Shown here: piece after piece, positions 1 through 13,400 of the stretch
Layout: the number at the start of each line of letters is the position of its first letter
Numbering within the stretch: position 1 is the stretch's first letter
Assembly (NCBI GenBank): GCA_965369325.1
Contig: CBDUQI010000081.1
Location: forward strand, 1-22,679
Reading direction: 5' to 3'
DNA length: 22,679 bases
Origin: CBDUQI01 sp965369325
GTDB taxonomy: Bacteria; Pseudomonadota; Gammaproteobacteria; Steroidobacterales; JBCBZW01
The notes under the pieces: model-generated
Told to the model about the DNA's origin: nothing
Seen by the model: only the letters and a program-made list of their open reading frames with translations
The model's database searches: none
Made by a program: the position numbers and the translations under genes

Positions 1-1454
1 GTGTTCACACCGCCGATGTCTACCTGAACGCTCAAGACTGTGCTGATTAGCCCCAGATGCAACTCCGGCATGGCAAAGCGCACTTCGTTCTCGGTGACCG
101 ACTGGATGTCGCCGGTAGCGATGATGACATCGCCCACAGTGATGCTCAGATCGTTGGGCTCGGTGCCAAAGCCGGCGCCGACCAACGCGGCTATCTCGGT
201 GCCGTCGCCGTGGAAGAAGTGCTCACCCACCACATCATCGGTTACCCGGCCGACGCGGTCGATCTGTACCCGCTGCGCCGCGCCCAGTTCGTAGCTGAGG
301 TTCAGCGGCTGCAGCAGCGTGCGACCGCCCAGATCCAGCACGTCGCCAATCACCACTGTAATCGGCCCGGCGTACGCCAGTGTCTCGGTGAAGGCGATCT
401 CGACGATGCCACCACTCAAGGTATTAATGCCGGTGAGCAGGTAAGCATCGACGGGCAGTGGTGTACCGGTGTCGTCCAGAACCTCGATCACGTCCGACAG
501 CTCGTGCACGCCGTCGCCGGTGTTAATCAGATCGCTGAACTGCACCGAGATAACGTCGCTCGGCGAGAGCGTAGTGCCGGCACCCGGGTTGATGGAAGTG
601 ACCACCAGATCCGTCGTGTTGCGATTGTCGATCCCCTGGTCGTTGGAGATAAACAACGCGCCGCCGTTCGCGAGCAACTCCGCATCGTCATTCTGCTGCC
701 AGTACACAGTATCGAAACCACCGGCACCGTCACTTTGCAGCACCAGGTACTCCTCCCCGGTGGTGACGGCAATCTGCCCGTACTGCACCTGGAAGGAGGC
801 GCTGTCATTGGCCTGGTCGGCGCGCTCGATCGCGCTCACGGTGTAACTGATCGGCGCTTCGAACCCGTTGATCACGACGACGTACAACTGCCCATCACGC
901 AGCAGCAGTACGTACAGCTCATCGCCCAGCCACTGGATTTCCAACGGCTCACCCAGCAGGTCGCCGTCGTTGAAGTTAATGGTGTCGTAGTTATCTGGCG
1001 GATCGAACTCCGGATCATCCAGATCGAAGAAGCGCAGATAGCCGGTGCCAAGATCGTTGGCCACGGACAATGCCAGCACCCGCTGTTGCGGATTGGCCGC
1101 CACGTCGGTGGCGCGGTTGCCCGGAACCGGGAAGTTGGTCACCAGCAGCGGGTTCTCCGGGTCCACCACATCCACCACCAGCATGCCGTCGCTGCCGCTG
1201 GCCAGGTACGCGGTCTCATCCAGCACGGCGACGCCGGTCACCGGCTGATCGGTACGCAGCTGACCCAAGCGCACCGGGCGGTCCCAGATGTTGATGTCGT
1301 AGATTTCGAACCCAGACGGCATCAGGAAGCGGTTATCGCTAGTCGGCTCAACGCCGTCGCTTACGCCCACGTAAAGCAGGTCGCCCACCACTTGCGCGGC
1401 GCCCATGACCATGGGCGGGTAGTTCGGCAGATCGATCGAGCGCCCACCATCAAT
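1..1454 (-). repeat. Supradomain unit 5 (incomplete at window edge): propeller, SbsA-like Ig, first TIG-like domain
   Basis: Propeller strands at about 1454-640 include TAYLASGSDGMLVVDVVDP and ELYVLLLRDGQLYVVVI. The SbsA-like domain (about 620-290) starts INPGAGTTLSPSDVISVQFS. A TIG-like domain begins near 270 (AALVGAGFGTEPNDLSITVG). The frame is still open at the left edge, reading VQVDIGGVN, so a second TIG-like domain is expected just beyond it. Confidence 0.7.
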
Positions 1455-4400
1455 GGTGTAGGAGAACTGGCCCACCAGGTACTCAACACCGTTGATCGCC
1501 AGAAACACGTTAAACAAGTCCGGTTCGATCACGCCTGGCAGAGTGAACGTGAATTCGCTCAACGTCTCCACGTTGTCCACCAGGTCAACGTTGGCTACGC
1601 CACTGTCGGAGATTTCGGTTCTGATCTCGGTGATGCCCGTGCGCGAGCGCATGATCACTTTGGCGCCCGGCAGAATCACCGACTGGCTGGCGGTCACGCG
1701 CATTTGGGCGCCACCGCGATCAGAGCCAGAGGTGGGCGTCAGCTCAAACTGTGCCAGTCCTGGATCTTCGCCAATAATAATCGCGCCCGGCATCGCCGCG
1801 GTGAGGCCACTGTCGATCACCCGCAGGTGATGCTCGCCATTGTCCAGCGGCAGCAGCTCCAGTGCGCCTGGGGCGATGCGCAGCAACTGCTCGCTCTGCC
1901 ACTGCACCGGCACTTCAAACTGATCGACAAACACGAGCGGCGGCTGATCGCCACGGAAGCCGTCGCCTTCGATCAGAATTTCATCGCTCAACCCACGATG
2001 GAAGGCGCCGTTTTGTACGGTGTCGATACGCGGCTGCAACGCGCCAGCGGCGGCGGCTTGCAGACGCAACACGAACGGCTGCCACAGCGCGGTGCTACGC
2101 AGGTTGCGCGCATCATCCACCCGCACCTCATAACCCACGCCGGCCTCACGGGCGAAATCAATCTGGAACACTTCGGCGTGATTCTCGATCTGATCCAGTG
2201 GTGTCAGCGTGTGGGCAACCAGCGCACCCGTATCCGTGCGCAGCACGCTCATCGCACCCGGCTGCTCCAGCGACTCGATCGTTACCCGCTCGTTAAACCG
2301 CACCTCAAGACCGGCGCCTTCGCTGATCAACGCACCTTCATCATGTGAGGTGTCGGTGACGAAGGCATGCGGCATCTGGAACACCAGCAAACCACCGGCG
2401 CCGGAGCCTGCAATCGCCCGGTCTTTAAATACGTCGGCTGACTCAACCGTCTCGGTGTTACCCGCCGAGACCACCACCGGCGACTCCGGGTCGGCCAGGT
2501 CAAGCACGATCAGGCCACCGCCGTCGGCAGCGATAAACAGCAGGTTGGCGTAGCGGCGCAGGCCAACGGCACGGCCGGGATTGTCCTGCAAGGTGCCGTC
2601 GATCACCACGTCGACGCGCTGATCCGGACGTTCTTTGTGCACAATCTGCACACCGCCGGAAGCCAGCGCGACCACCAGGTACTCGCCGTAGGACACAATG
2701 TCCGCCACGTTGTTGTCGAAGTTGTAGTCGCGCGTCAGGGCTTGATCGAACAGATTCACCGCAGTGACGCGTGCGCTACCCGCATCGCCAACCTTGGCCG
2801 CGGTGAACGCGCGGAACAAAGCGCACTGCTCGGCAGTGTTCCACATGTAACCACGCCGCAGACCACCTGCGTACAGCCACTGCTCATCGCGGGTAATCGC
2901 GTTACCGCCGCTCAGCCCGGCAAAGCTGCCGGCTCTGAACGGGTCCGTCAGATCATAGTAGTTAAGGCTTTCGACCTCGCTGGTATCCCCGGCGACTGGG
3001 CCAAGCGCACGCTGACAGGGCTCGCGCGGTGGCTGATTCGGCGGCTCGACCGGGCCGCGTGCCGCGAATACATTTTGTCCCCAGCGCAGAAGATCACCCG
3101 TGTGATCAACGTCCGAGTCGAACAACTGACGCGACAGGAATTGCAGTCCGTTCGCCTCATCCAGATTCAATCGGGTGACACCGCCACTGCCCTGCGCCAC
3201 ATATAGGCGCTTGCGCATGACGCCTTCTTCAAGCTCCAGCGTCGGATGCACACGGATCGAATCGATGGCCAGCGGCAACTCGGAACTAGACAGCTCCTGC
3301 AGCCGGCGTTCCTCGTCCTCGGTCAGCTCCCGATCCTGCCCTTCGCCTTCCAGCACCAGCTTCTCGGCGATACGCCCGATCAGCGCATTGCCGTCGGCGC
3401 CGGATGGCAATGCGGGCACACCGCCCACCAGCAACGGGTTGGAGGGGTCTTGCACATCAAAGGTGGCGGCCATCACGGTGTCGGGGAAAGGCACGCCGTC
3501 GAACAGGCGGATCTCATGCCCTTCGAACACGTAGCCGCCGCTGGTGATGGCCAAGCCGGTTTCCCGATCGATCACTACATCCGAAGGCGACACGCTGCCA
3601 CCCAGCTGGCTTGCCAGTTGCTTCAGTCCGTAACCGAAGCCATCGCGCCCAGTAAGGATGGCAGTGTTTCCGTACCGATCGGTCCCGACCACATCGTTCA
3701 GCCCCACCGGGCCACCGCGCGTCACAATCTGCATGCGCGTGGTGGAGAACACATTCACGCTGGCGACCGGCACCGAGCCGATCAGCACACTAATCCCTTC
3801 GCTCACCGTAGTGCCTGGCTCGAAGCCCTGTCCGGTGACGGTCACCGTGGTGCCGCCGCCGACCGGCCCCCAGCGCGGGCTGAGCGTATCGAATGCGAGC
3901 GGTGCGTCCACGGCCAAACCACCGTACAAGGTCGCCTCCTCCCACAGCCCGTCACGTTCGACGGCAATGCGCACGTCATACAGGCCCGGCTGGTAGATCG
4001 GTGGCACCAGGCCGGTAACAATCGCGGCGCGCTCTTCGTCGTCGTTGCTCTGGATGTCCAGAATATCTACCGGCAGATCGCCGACAAACAACTGCACCCG
4101 TGCGGCGTCAGTCGGGATACCAATGCCCGACACCGTCAGCTGTATTGCCTGCGCCAGTTGCGTGCGCCTCGGCACTACCGCATCGATAAACAAATCATCC
4201 GGGCGGTCGCCGCGGTAGGTCAGGGTAAAGCGTTGCTCCTGCGCCAGCTCGTAGAGCACCAGCGAGGTGTCCTCGTCAATCGGCTTCACCGACTGCACGC
4301 CAGCCTCAACCACCAACGTGAGCAACTCGCCCACCGTGAGCGTGCTGAAGTCCGTCACCGTGAGAATGGCGTCGTTGTTGATGATTTCGATCGTCAGCGG

Positions 4401-7400
4401 CAATGCCACACCGTTGCCGTCCAGTAATCCAAAGCGGTTGAGGTTGTCCGGCTCCAGATCAATCGCTTTGTTAAAGCGCACAAACAGGGTGAGCTCGCCC
4501 AACGCATCCAGATCCAGGATGCCGTTGCGCGGATCAACCGTGTGAATCTTCAGCACTACATCCGGGGTGACCTGCACCACGCCGCCGAGGGTGCTGTCCC
4601 AACCTGCGCTGTACGCCGCAAACGGGCTGGCCATAGCAACTTCAATCGTGCTGCTGCCGAACGCCTCCATGCCCGCGCTGATCAGCGGCACGGCCGGGTT
4701 GGTCACATCGACGGTGATGATGCCCGCGGTGCCCACTGCCAGATACGCGATGTTGCCGCTGACGTCCACGTCGTAAACAAAGCCCGCGTCCACTACGCGC
4801 GAGACAATCACCGGTGCAGTGCGATCGGAGATGTCCACCACCACCATGCCGCCGTCACCCGCCGCCAGGTAAGCGAAATCGCCATCCACCACCACGCGGC
4901 TGGATGGCACGGCCACGCTGCCGGTCACCACAAAGCCCTCGCCCGGACGATGCTCCATCAGATGCAGGCCGCCGGTGCTGCTGTCCAGCGAGTTGAGCAG
5001 GCGGTTGTTGCCAAAGTCGAACTGGCCAGCCGCCACGGCGTAGAAGGAATTCTCACCTGCCGGGGTCGACAACCGGGTGACATCCAACGCAGTGTGCCCA
5101 TCGGGCAGCGGCGCGGTGGCTGACAGGTAGGCCTTGGTGGGCAGGAACACATCGACGAACGCCAGCCCGGCATCGCCGGCCGCCATCACTGCCAGATTGT
5201 TCTCCACCTCAATCCCACGTGCAAAATCGGCCGGGATGTCGAGGTCGGCAATAATCGTCGACTCGGCGATGTCGTAGGCGTTGAAGCTAATCACGAACAG
5301 CTTGGCGCTGTCCTCTACGATGCTGCCGTCAGTATTGGTCTTGGCGGCTGCAACGAATACTCGGTCGGTGCCGCGCTCGAAGAACAGATCGACGCCAAGC
5401 GCCGCATAGCCGCCCGGCAGTCCCACCTGCGCTACGATGCGATCATCCACATCATCACCGTCCAGGTCGATCAGGTTACGCAGATCGTCCGGGTTCAGCG
5501 GCTGGTCAGAGCCGGTGGTAAAGGTGGATGCGTCCACGTTGTAGATCAGCACGCCGGCCTGGCCCGCCGCACCGACCAGGAAAGTGCCGGTGGGATCAAG
5601 CGCGACATCGTAGATGCGCCCGTCGGTGACGATGTTCGCCTGGATCGGCTGCTGATACTCGAAACCGTTCACGATGGTGCCGGACTGGCCGTTGTCCAAC
5701 GTAACCGTAATGTCCACCACACCAATGCGCCCCGGCGGGGTCACCACGGTCATGGTCTCGGTATCGATCACGGTGATGTCTTGGGCCAGCGCAGGAATAC
5801 CGCCGAAGGTAACCTCAACGCTGGTGCCGCTGGTGCGGAAGCCCGCGCCGGTAATGACAACGCTAGTGCCGCCGTTGATCGATCCCTGCGACGGTGCCGC
5901 ATCGATCAGCTCCAACGGCTCAACGTACTGGATCGCGCCCAGCAACGTGTCGCGCGTACCGTTGGCGTTAATCACCTGCAGCGAGGCCGGACCGGCCAGC
6001 CCAGCCGGGACATCCAGTGTGTAGCGCGTAAGTTCGCCGTCGATGGCTTCGCTGTTCAGTATCGTCGCAGCCACATCGCCGACCAGGAATTCCGGTGCAT
6101 CCGCGTCGCGCACAATCACGGTGATGATGCCGCCGGCGGTCAGCACCACGCCCTGCTCGACCGTATCAATCTCAGGCGCCGGTGCGCTGGAGCCGGCAGT
6201 GGAGAAGCGCACGGTGTGTTCAAACAGCCCTATTGTCCGGCGGCTCTCTAGCACGCCCGACAGCTCCACCCGGTAATCGCTGTTCGCAAGCAATGTTGAG
6301 GTGGGCTGAATTAACAAGCGCTCGGGCAGCAACGGATCGAACTGCGCGTCGTACGCCACGGACACACCCTCGGGGGTGCCATCGTCGTAAATCAGTGCCA
6401 AGTACTGAGCCAGATAGGCCAGCAACGTCTCCCCGTCAGGCACCTGCACGGGCTCGGTAAAGCGCAGCGCAATCTCGGTGCCGGTGGGGACGTGCAATGA
6501 CTCGTGCGCGGGGGCGACCGAGGCCAGATCCAGCGTCAGCGTGTCGACCAGCAACAGCTCCGACATGGTGAGCGAGGTGGAGGCACCACCGGTCGGATCT
6601 TCATACGGCAGCGGCGCAATCGTGGTCTCTTCGTCGTAGCCAAAGCTGGCCACGTACAACCCATCGTCGGTCAACAGGCGCGGTGTGCGCACCGGCTCCG
6701 GTGAGCAGTTAGTGAGTTGCGCGGCGTCCAGCAAGCTTACCAGTTCACCTGGGCGACTAAGATCAAACAGCCCCAGGAACTCGTTGGAATTGGACTCACA
6801 ATTGCGCATGTCGCTGGTGGTAACCGCGCCGAGCGTCGTGATGCCCGAGCGGCCCAATACCCCGCCCGGCAGGTCGAAGCCGTTCTCATCAAACTGCCCC
6901 AGCAGCTTCAGGTTGCCTGGGCGCTGCACATCGTAAAGCGACATCGGCGAACCATTGCTGCCAGTGGCCAGACTCAGCCCATCGTTCAGTACCACTGAGC
7001 GGCTGGTCAGCCCGCTGAAGCCCACCTGTGGCATGGTCGGGTTAGCGATGTCGAACATGAAGCGGCCATCGCCCCCCACCACATGCAGGGTCTCGCCCAC
7101 TACCTGCAACGTCGTGGCCCGAAGATTCACCGTGCGCCCGTTGGCGTTGCCCGTCGTGAGGGTGCGAATGGTGGACGGGCGCAGTGATTCACTGGCGTTA
7201 ATCACGGCCACGCCATCACTGTCGTTCGCCACGAACAACAGATTGCCCGCGCTGGCAATTGCCTTCGGCGGTGACTGGAAGTTCAGCGGCAGGGCATACA
7301 GGATGTCGCGGTCGCGACCGCCCTCAACGATGTCACCCGGCAACCGTACCTCACGGTCGTACACCAGCAGCACGTTCTGATCTTCGTAGGTGGTGTCGAT

Positions 7401-10400
7401 AAACGGCAGCTCATACCCCCACGCGGTGACAAACAACTGCGTGTCGGTCAACAACATGGCCGTGGGCACCAGATCCTGCGGCAAATTAAAGTAACCCAGA
7501 CCGTGCGCCGGCGCGGCGTTTTCGATCGCATCACGGTCGTAGTGCACCAGCGAAATCCAGCCCGGCGCAAAATACGTTTCAAATTCATCGCGTGTCTTCG
7601 CCGAGGTGCTGGCGCGCAGAACCCCCTCGCCCAACACGTACAGCAGACGCAGGTCCGGATCGGACTGCAGTGACACGATGCGCCCCGGCGGGAGTTTCAG
7701 AGGATCTGGAATAAACCCGTCAACGCTGCCAACCAGCTCGTCAATCTCCTCCTTGCTAAACGGCTTCTCCGCCTGCAGGCGACGGTCCACTGTTAGGCGG
7801 CCGTAGAACAGCGCATTTGGCACCAGGTAGCGACGCCCGTTGTCGTCGCTGATCTCAACATCCACAAAGCCGCGGAACGAATCGCCAAAGTCGGGCACCA
7901 CCCAGTCCATACGCTCGGCGCTTTGCAGGCGCAACCGGTCCTGATCCACGGTGTCAATCACTTCGATGTCGGAGCCGTCGTTGCGAATAGTGCGCACGCT
8001 CACCCCATCGTGGAAACCCAGCCCCACGATGGCAACGCGATCGCCGCGACCGGACTGGTCCACCCGCACAATCGGGGGATCGATAAAGGAGATGGTCAGG
8101 ATGTCGACGTACGTGAAGGCGCCGATGGCCACATCTTCCAGCCCGGCATCGTTCACTACGCGCACGGCGGCGGGACCGGCCTCGTTGGCCACGGTGGTCG
8201 CCAGAATGCGATCGAACGGATCATCTACATCGGCCGGGATCACTTCGCTCACGCTGAGACGCTGGCCGCCGACGTACAGCTCCGGTGCTTCGCCAAACTC
8301 AAGGCCGCGCACGATAATCTGGGTGCCACCAGCAATACTGCCCACATCGGGGGTGATCGACACGATGTCCGGCGCCAGTGCATCCCCGGCCGGCGAGGTG
8401 GAGAACGCAAACTGGTAATCGCTGCCCAGGCTTTGGGAGTTAAGCGAGGTGAGGCTTGCATCCAGAAGCACGTAGTACTCGGTGTTGGGGTCCAACATCA
8501 TGCCGGTCTGCAACGTTAACAACACAAAGCGCAGCGACGGCTGACCATCGCGCTCGCTGAAGCCCAGCGTAAACAGATCGGTGACGTCCGGGCCGATCAG
8601 CGGATCGCCCGCTTTCACGGTGACGAACTGGGACAGGTCAACGGCGCCATCCAGCACGTCCGATAATTCGATCTCGATGCCGTTGATCAACGCGGTACTC
8701 ACGTTGGCTTGATCCCGACCCGGGATATGGTCAAGTACGGTGAGGCGCGGCAACTCAATGCGGCCCAGACCGCGGCGACCGGAGGCCACCTGCAAACCAC
8801 CGCGTGCGACCTTCATGCCGCGGGCGGCAAAGTCCTCGCCACTGGCGCTGCGATGGATCACTGTCGGCGTCGTCGCATCCAGACGTGGGTCTTCCAGCGC
8901 GGGCAGGTCGATCACTTCAATCACCGACTGCGCGGGCTGATCTTCCTGATCCGAGTAGAGCACCGAGACAAAGGCTTGGGAGCCTGCAATCGTCACGTCG
9001 TAGCTGCCATCAGGCACCAGATCCGGCTGCTCCGGCTCAAGCTGCAGGGTCCGCACCAGGCGCGGGAAGAACGGGTCGGCAATGCTGATGATATTCAACT
9101 GCGAGTTGAACCCGTCACCTGCCATGTCGGTGAGGTAGAGCGTGTTGCCGTCCACTTCGATGCGGTTAGCGACGCCCAGCGTATCCAGCACGGCGACGAT
9201 CGGCATGGCCGGATCGGAGATGTCCGCGACCACTAGGCCTTCCTGTGAGGCAGCGATGAACGCGTAGTTCTCTACTACCACTACATCACGGGCGAAGCCG
9301 TTGGGTTTGATGAACCCCACCCGGTACGGCGCAGACAGGTTGCTGATGTCGATCACCTGCACACCGCCGTTACCATTGGCCACCAGCGCCAGATCATCCA
9401 CCCGCGTGACGCCATATACATCCGGGAACGGCAGATCCACACGCCCGGCCAGCAGATAGGGCAAACCGAACTGACCGTCGCCGTTGCGCAAATTAAACAG
9501 CAGCAACTCGCCGGCTTCATTGTCGTAGTAAGTCGCGCCAGTGTCCGGGTCCTGACCGATCGAGGCTTCCAGCGCCGACACGAAGGAGCTGGGGTCGAAG
9601 CTATCGCCCAACCCAGGCAGTAGGCCGGTCTTGCCGGCCACCACAAAGTTGGCGTCGGCGTGAATCTCGCCGATGGTGCCGGCGAAAATCTCAGACGCGC
9701 CCGCCAGCAACGAGGAGTACACAAAGAAGTCGCCGTTTCCAGTCAGGGTCTCGTTGGTGGCATCGGCAATGAACAGGCCGGTACGCGGCACCGGTGGGTC
9801 ATCACCGGCGGCCATCTCATTCACCAACAGGTTGCCCAGCCCGGCCTCAACCCGCATCGGATCAATGGTCGACCAGGCACTCAGCATCGCGCCGGTGCGC
9901 TCCTCGCCCTGGAACTGATCCACAGCCGTGTAGTACACACTCTGTGCGAGGTCTTTCTGCCCCTGGCTGGGTTCACCGCCACCCGGGTCCTGCGGCAACA
10001 GGAAGCGCCGCTCGGAGATGGGCAAGCCCACCTCGTGGAATGTCTCATCCACCACCGTGTGGTTAGGTGTGGTGACGGTGGTGCGCACGCGCACCCGCTC
10101 GTTGTGCTGCAAGCGTGGCGCAAACACGTTGCCGTCCACAAAGTCCTGCCAGTACACAAAGAAGAAATTATCCGGATCGCTGATCGGCGTGGTATCGCCG
10201 GGGCCCCGCGCATCGTCACGGCTGAGCAACACCGTCGCGCTGGCCTGCTCCACCCACTCACCGGTGTCCAGCAACTGCGCTTCACGCACGAAGTCCATAT
10301 TGACCTCGCGATCTTCTTCGGAACCGATATCCGACACGCCCGCGACGGCACGTATGGTCTCGTTGGCGGTCAGAATCTCGCTGCGGAACGGCGCCAGCAC

Positions 10401-13400
10401 ATCCAGATCCGGCTCCACCGTGTCTTCCACCCGGCCAATGCGTACGGGCGCGGTGGTCGTGCTGTGCCCGACCACGTCGTACACCACGGCGTAGATGACA
10501 AAGCCGCTGACCCCTTCCGGCGCGCTCAGCAGCGCACGGTAGATATGCTCCTGCGCGAAGGAGCCGTTCTGCGAGGAGTAGTCATCGAAGATCGTGGTCA
10601 CCGGCGAGTCGTTCACGTAGATGACAACGCGATCGATACCATCCGGCCCGAGATCGTCGGTGGCCTCAACAAAAATCTCAATATCGGTGCCGTCGATCAC
10701 TGCCGATTCGTCATTCTCCGGTTTCACGATGGCAGCCACCGGCGGCTGATCTTCCAGAATACTCAAATGCACCGGCGCGGACTGATCCGACTGGTAAGCA
10801 TCAATATCCGTCGCATCCGCACGGAAGCTCATCACATCGCCCGCGCGCCCCGCCGGTACCTGCACCTGGAACTGGAACGGCGCGGACTGATCCTCGCCCA
10901 CCAGCAGGTACGCTTCGTCAGCGAAATTGCTGTCGCTGCCGATGGCCTGATACAGGCGAACCGAGTCCACGCCCACTTCCGGATCGATGGCGACGACGTC
11001 CACGACGATGCCGCGACCTTCGGTAATCTCACTCACCAGCGCACCCAGGCTAAACCCGCGTGAATCCAGAATACGAATCTGCGAGATCTGCGGCGGTGAG
11101 TTGCGAATCAGCGTTACCGGGCGCACTTCCTGGCTCTCATTGCCCGCGCCATCAATGGCCACGAACACCATTTGCAGGGCGAGTTGAGTCAGGCCCGGAG
11201 CCAACGCCTCGTCGACGTAATCGGCAATCGCGTCCACCGCGATGGTGCCCTCGTACGGCGGCGCCAACACCAGCGCCTGGCGAATCTGCTCGTTCTCCGC
11301 AAACAGCCCGTCAAGATTGCTGTCAGCGTACAACAGCACGCGCAGATTGCTCACCCGCACGTTGTCGCTGACATCTGCCACAAACTGAACCGAGCGACGC
11401 TCCACCACGGTCGCACCTGCCTCCAGCGGCGAGCGCACACTGAGCGTGGGCGGATCCACATCTTTACTGACGTGCACGACAGTCGGCGCCGGCGTCAAGG
11501 CCGTGCGCGACATACCGTCAAAGCGCAGCTCGGTGGCACTGGCGCTTAAGATCAAATCGGTGTTGGCCTGCCCGTAGGGCACCTCAACCAGGAACTCGTA
11601 CGGGAAGGCGGTATCGGTAAAGGCACGGTCGCCGTCGATTAACCCATCCACCTGCAGCACGACCCGCTCCAGGCCAATATCGTCGGTGGCATTCACCTGC
11701 ACCAGCATGAACTGCCCTTCGGTCACCTCATCGCCGTCCAGCGGTATGCCGATGGCCACCACCGGTGCCTGATCCTCGGTGATCTCCACCGTGATCTGCT
11801 CGGTCGCGATGTGCTGGTCCAGATCGCCAAACGCAGCACCGTAGGTATCGATGGCCTCTACGTATAAGGTCAGCAGATTGTTCGCGGGCACCGCGGCGTC
11901 AAACATCGGCACCGACACCTGGAAGGTGTACGGCGGCTGACGCAACAGCAAATTCAACACCTCGGTATCGCCGTTGGAATGTGTCGCCACCAGGCGCAGA
12001 GAGTCGATGCCCACATCGTCAAAGCCATTAACGTTGACGACCATCTGTGAGCCTTCAACGACGCGCGCGCCCGGCACCGGATCGAGAATATCTACCACCG
12101 GCCGCTCGTCCACCCGCACGGGGTAGCGTACTGTGCGCTCGCGCTCGTTGCCCGAGGCATCAACCGCAATCACTTTGATCCAGACATCAAACAGCTCTTC
12201 GCCGGTCACGCTGCCGCCAGGGAACTGCCCGGCGATATCGACCAACCGATCCACGTGAATCAGCTGGAAAAACTCGGGGGTATCAATATTGACTGTGGTC
12301 ACCGGCTCAAAGTCGCGCGGCTCGATGCCAGACACCGTGCGGATTGGCAATCCGAAGTCGGTGGTCAGGTACTCGCCCGTGGTCTCGATCAGCGCACCGT
12401 AAGCCCGGTAAACCTCCATCCGCTCGATCTTCACGTTATCGAACGCACGGAAGCCCAGGGTAAAATCGGAGAACTCTGGCGGGCCGAACGTCACATCGGG
12501 CTGTGTGATGGCCACTTCCGGATTGATGTCATCGGGCGCCGCGATAAAACTGATCTCGTGCCGGGCGACCGCGCCATCGGAATCGTTAATCTGGGCCGTG
12601 AGCACCACGGTCTCGTTTGAGGTGAGGATGCCACTCGGCACCGCGAACACGAAACCAGCCTCTAACGCGTACGGACTGGTGCGGAAACCGAAGCGATCGG
12701 CAAAATCCACGCCGTACGTCGCCTCGATCTCATCGTACATCTCGTTGAAGGCCTGGGTGACAACGCTGCTGCCACCAATCTCGGCCACCTCGGTGCCCAG
12801 GCGCTCCAGCTCAATGCCGTTGGCGAACACACGCAGGTCGCCAAGTTCTAGCTGGCGATCGTCGGTGCTGACCGCGCCGACTTTAATCTGGAAGGTACCG
12901 GCCACAATCAACTGATCCTGGGCCGGTGCCGTGATGCGAATCGCTGGTGCCATGTTGGTAAGCGGATGCACGATGAACGAGCGCACCACCTCATTACCAA
13001 AGGTATCGGTCAGTACCAGCTGATACTCGGTCGGGCTGGTCTCCAGGAACTGGATGGTCGAGGCATATTCGCTACGCGTGACCGGCACCTGCGGACAACT
13101 ATTTGCGTAATCGTTACCGTCTTCCTGCACCCGCGTCCCATCACGCAACAAACGGTAAACGCGATACGTATCCAACCCGGCATCATCATCCAGGGTGACG
13201 TCCAGCTTGAACGACTCGCCGGTGCGCACCCAGAACTCCGCCAGGTTCAGTCGCTCCGGACTGTCCAGCACATCCAGATATTCACCGCCCACTTTGTAGG
13301 ATGAGAACTTCTCAAGCGTGAGCTGCGGCGCCTCATTAGGCAGGATCGGCAGGGTCAGCGCCTGGGTGGCAGTAAGATTATTGTGATCGGTAGTGACCAC

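Noticed and set aside
57..2348. A 763-codon plus-strand reading frame
   Set aside because: It is in exact codon register with the minus-strand giant gene. Its stops could arise only from TTA, CTA or TCA codons in the sense gene, which are rare in this GC-rich DNA. The product is rich in His, Gln and Arg with no recognisable domain.
3246..4427. A 393-codon plus-strand reading frame
   Set aside because: Same register effect as above; it lies antisense to the propeller 4 and TIG domains of unit 3/4, with no family motif and no ribosome site.
9353..10351. Minus-strand frames of 123 and 156 codons overlapping the giant gene
   Set aside because: They lie in another frame of the same strand and give Arg/Cys/Ser-rich low-quality translations, while the main frame shows clear propeller blades and Ig strands.
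9660..11063. A 467-codon plus-strand reading frame
   Set aside because: Antisense shadow of the giant gene in the codon-aligned register; His/Arg-rich translation without domain features.
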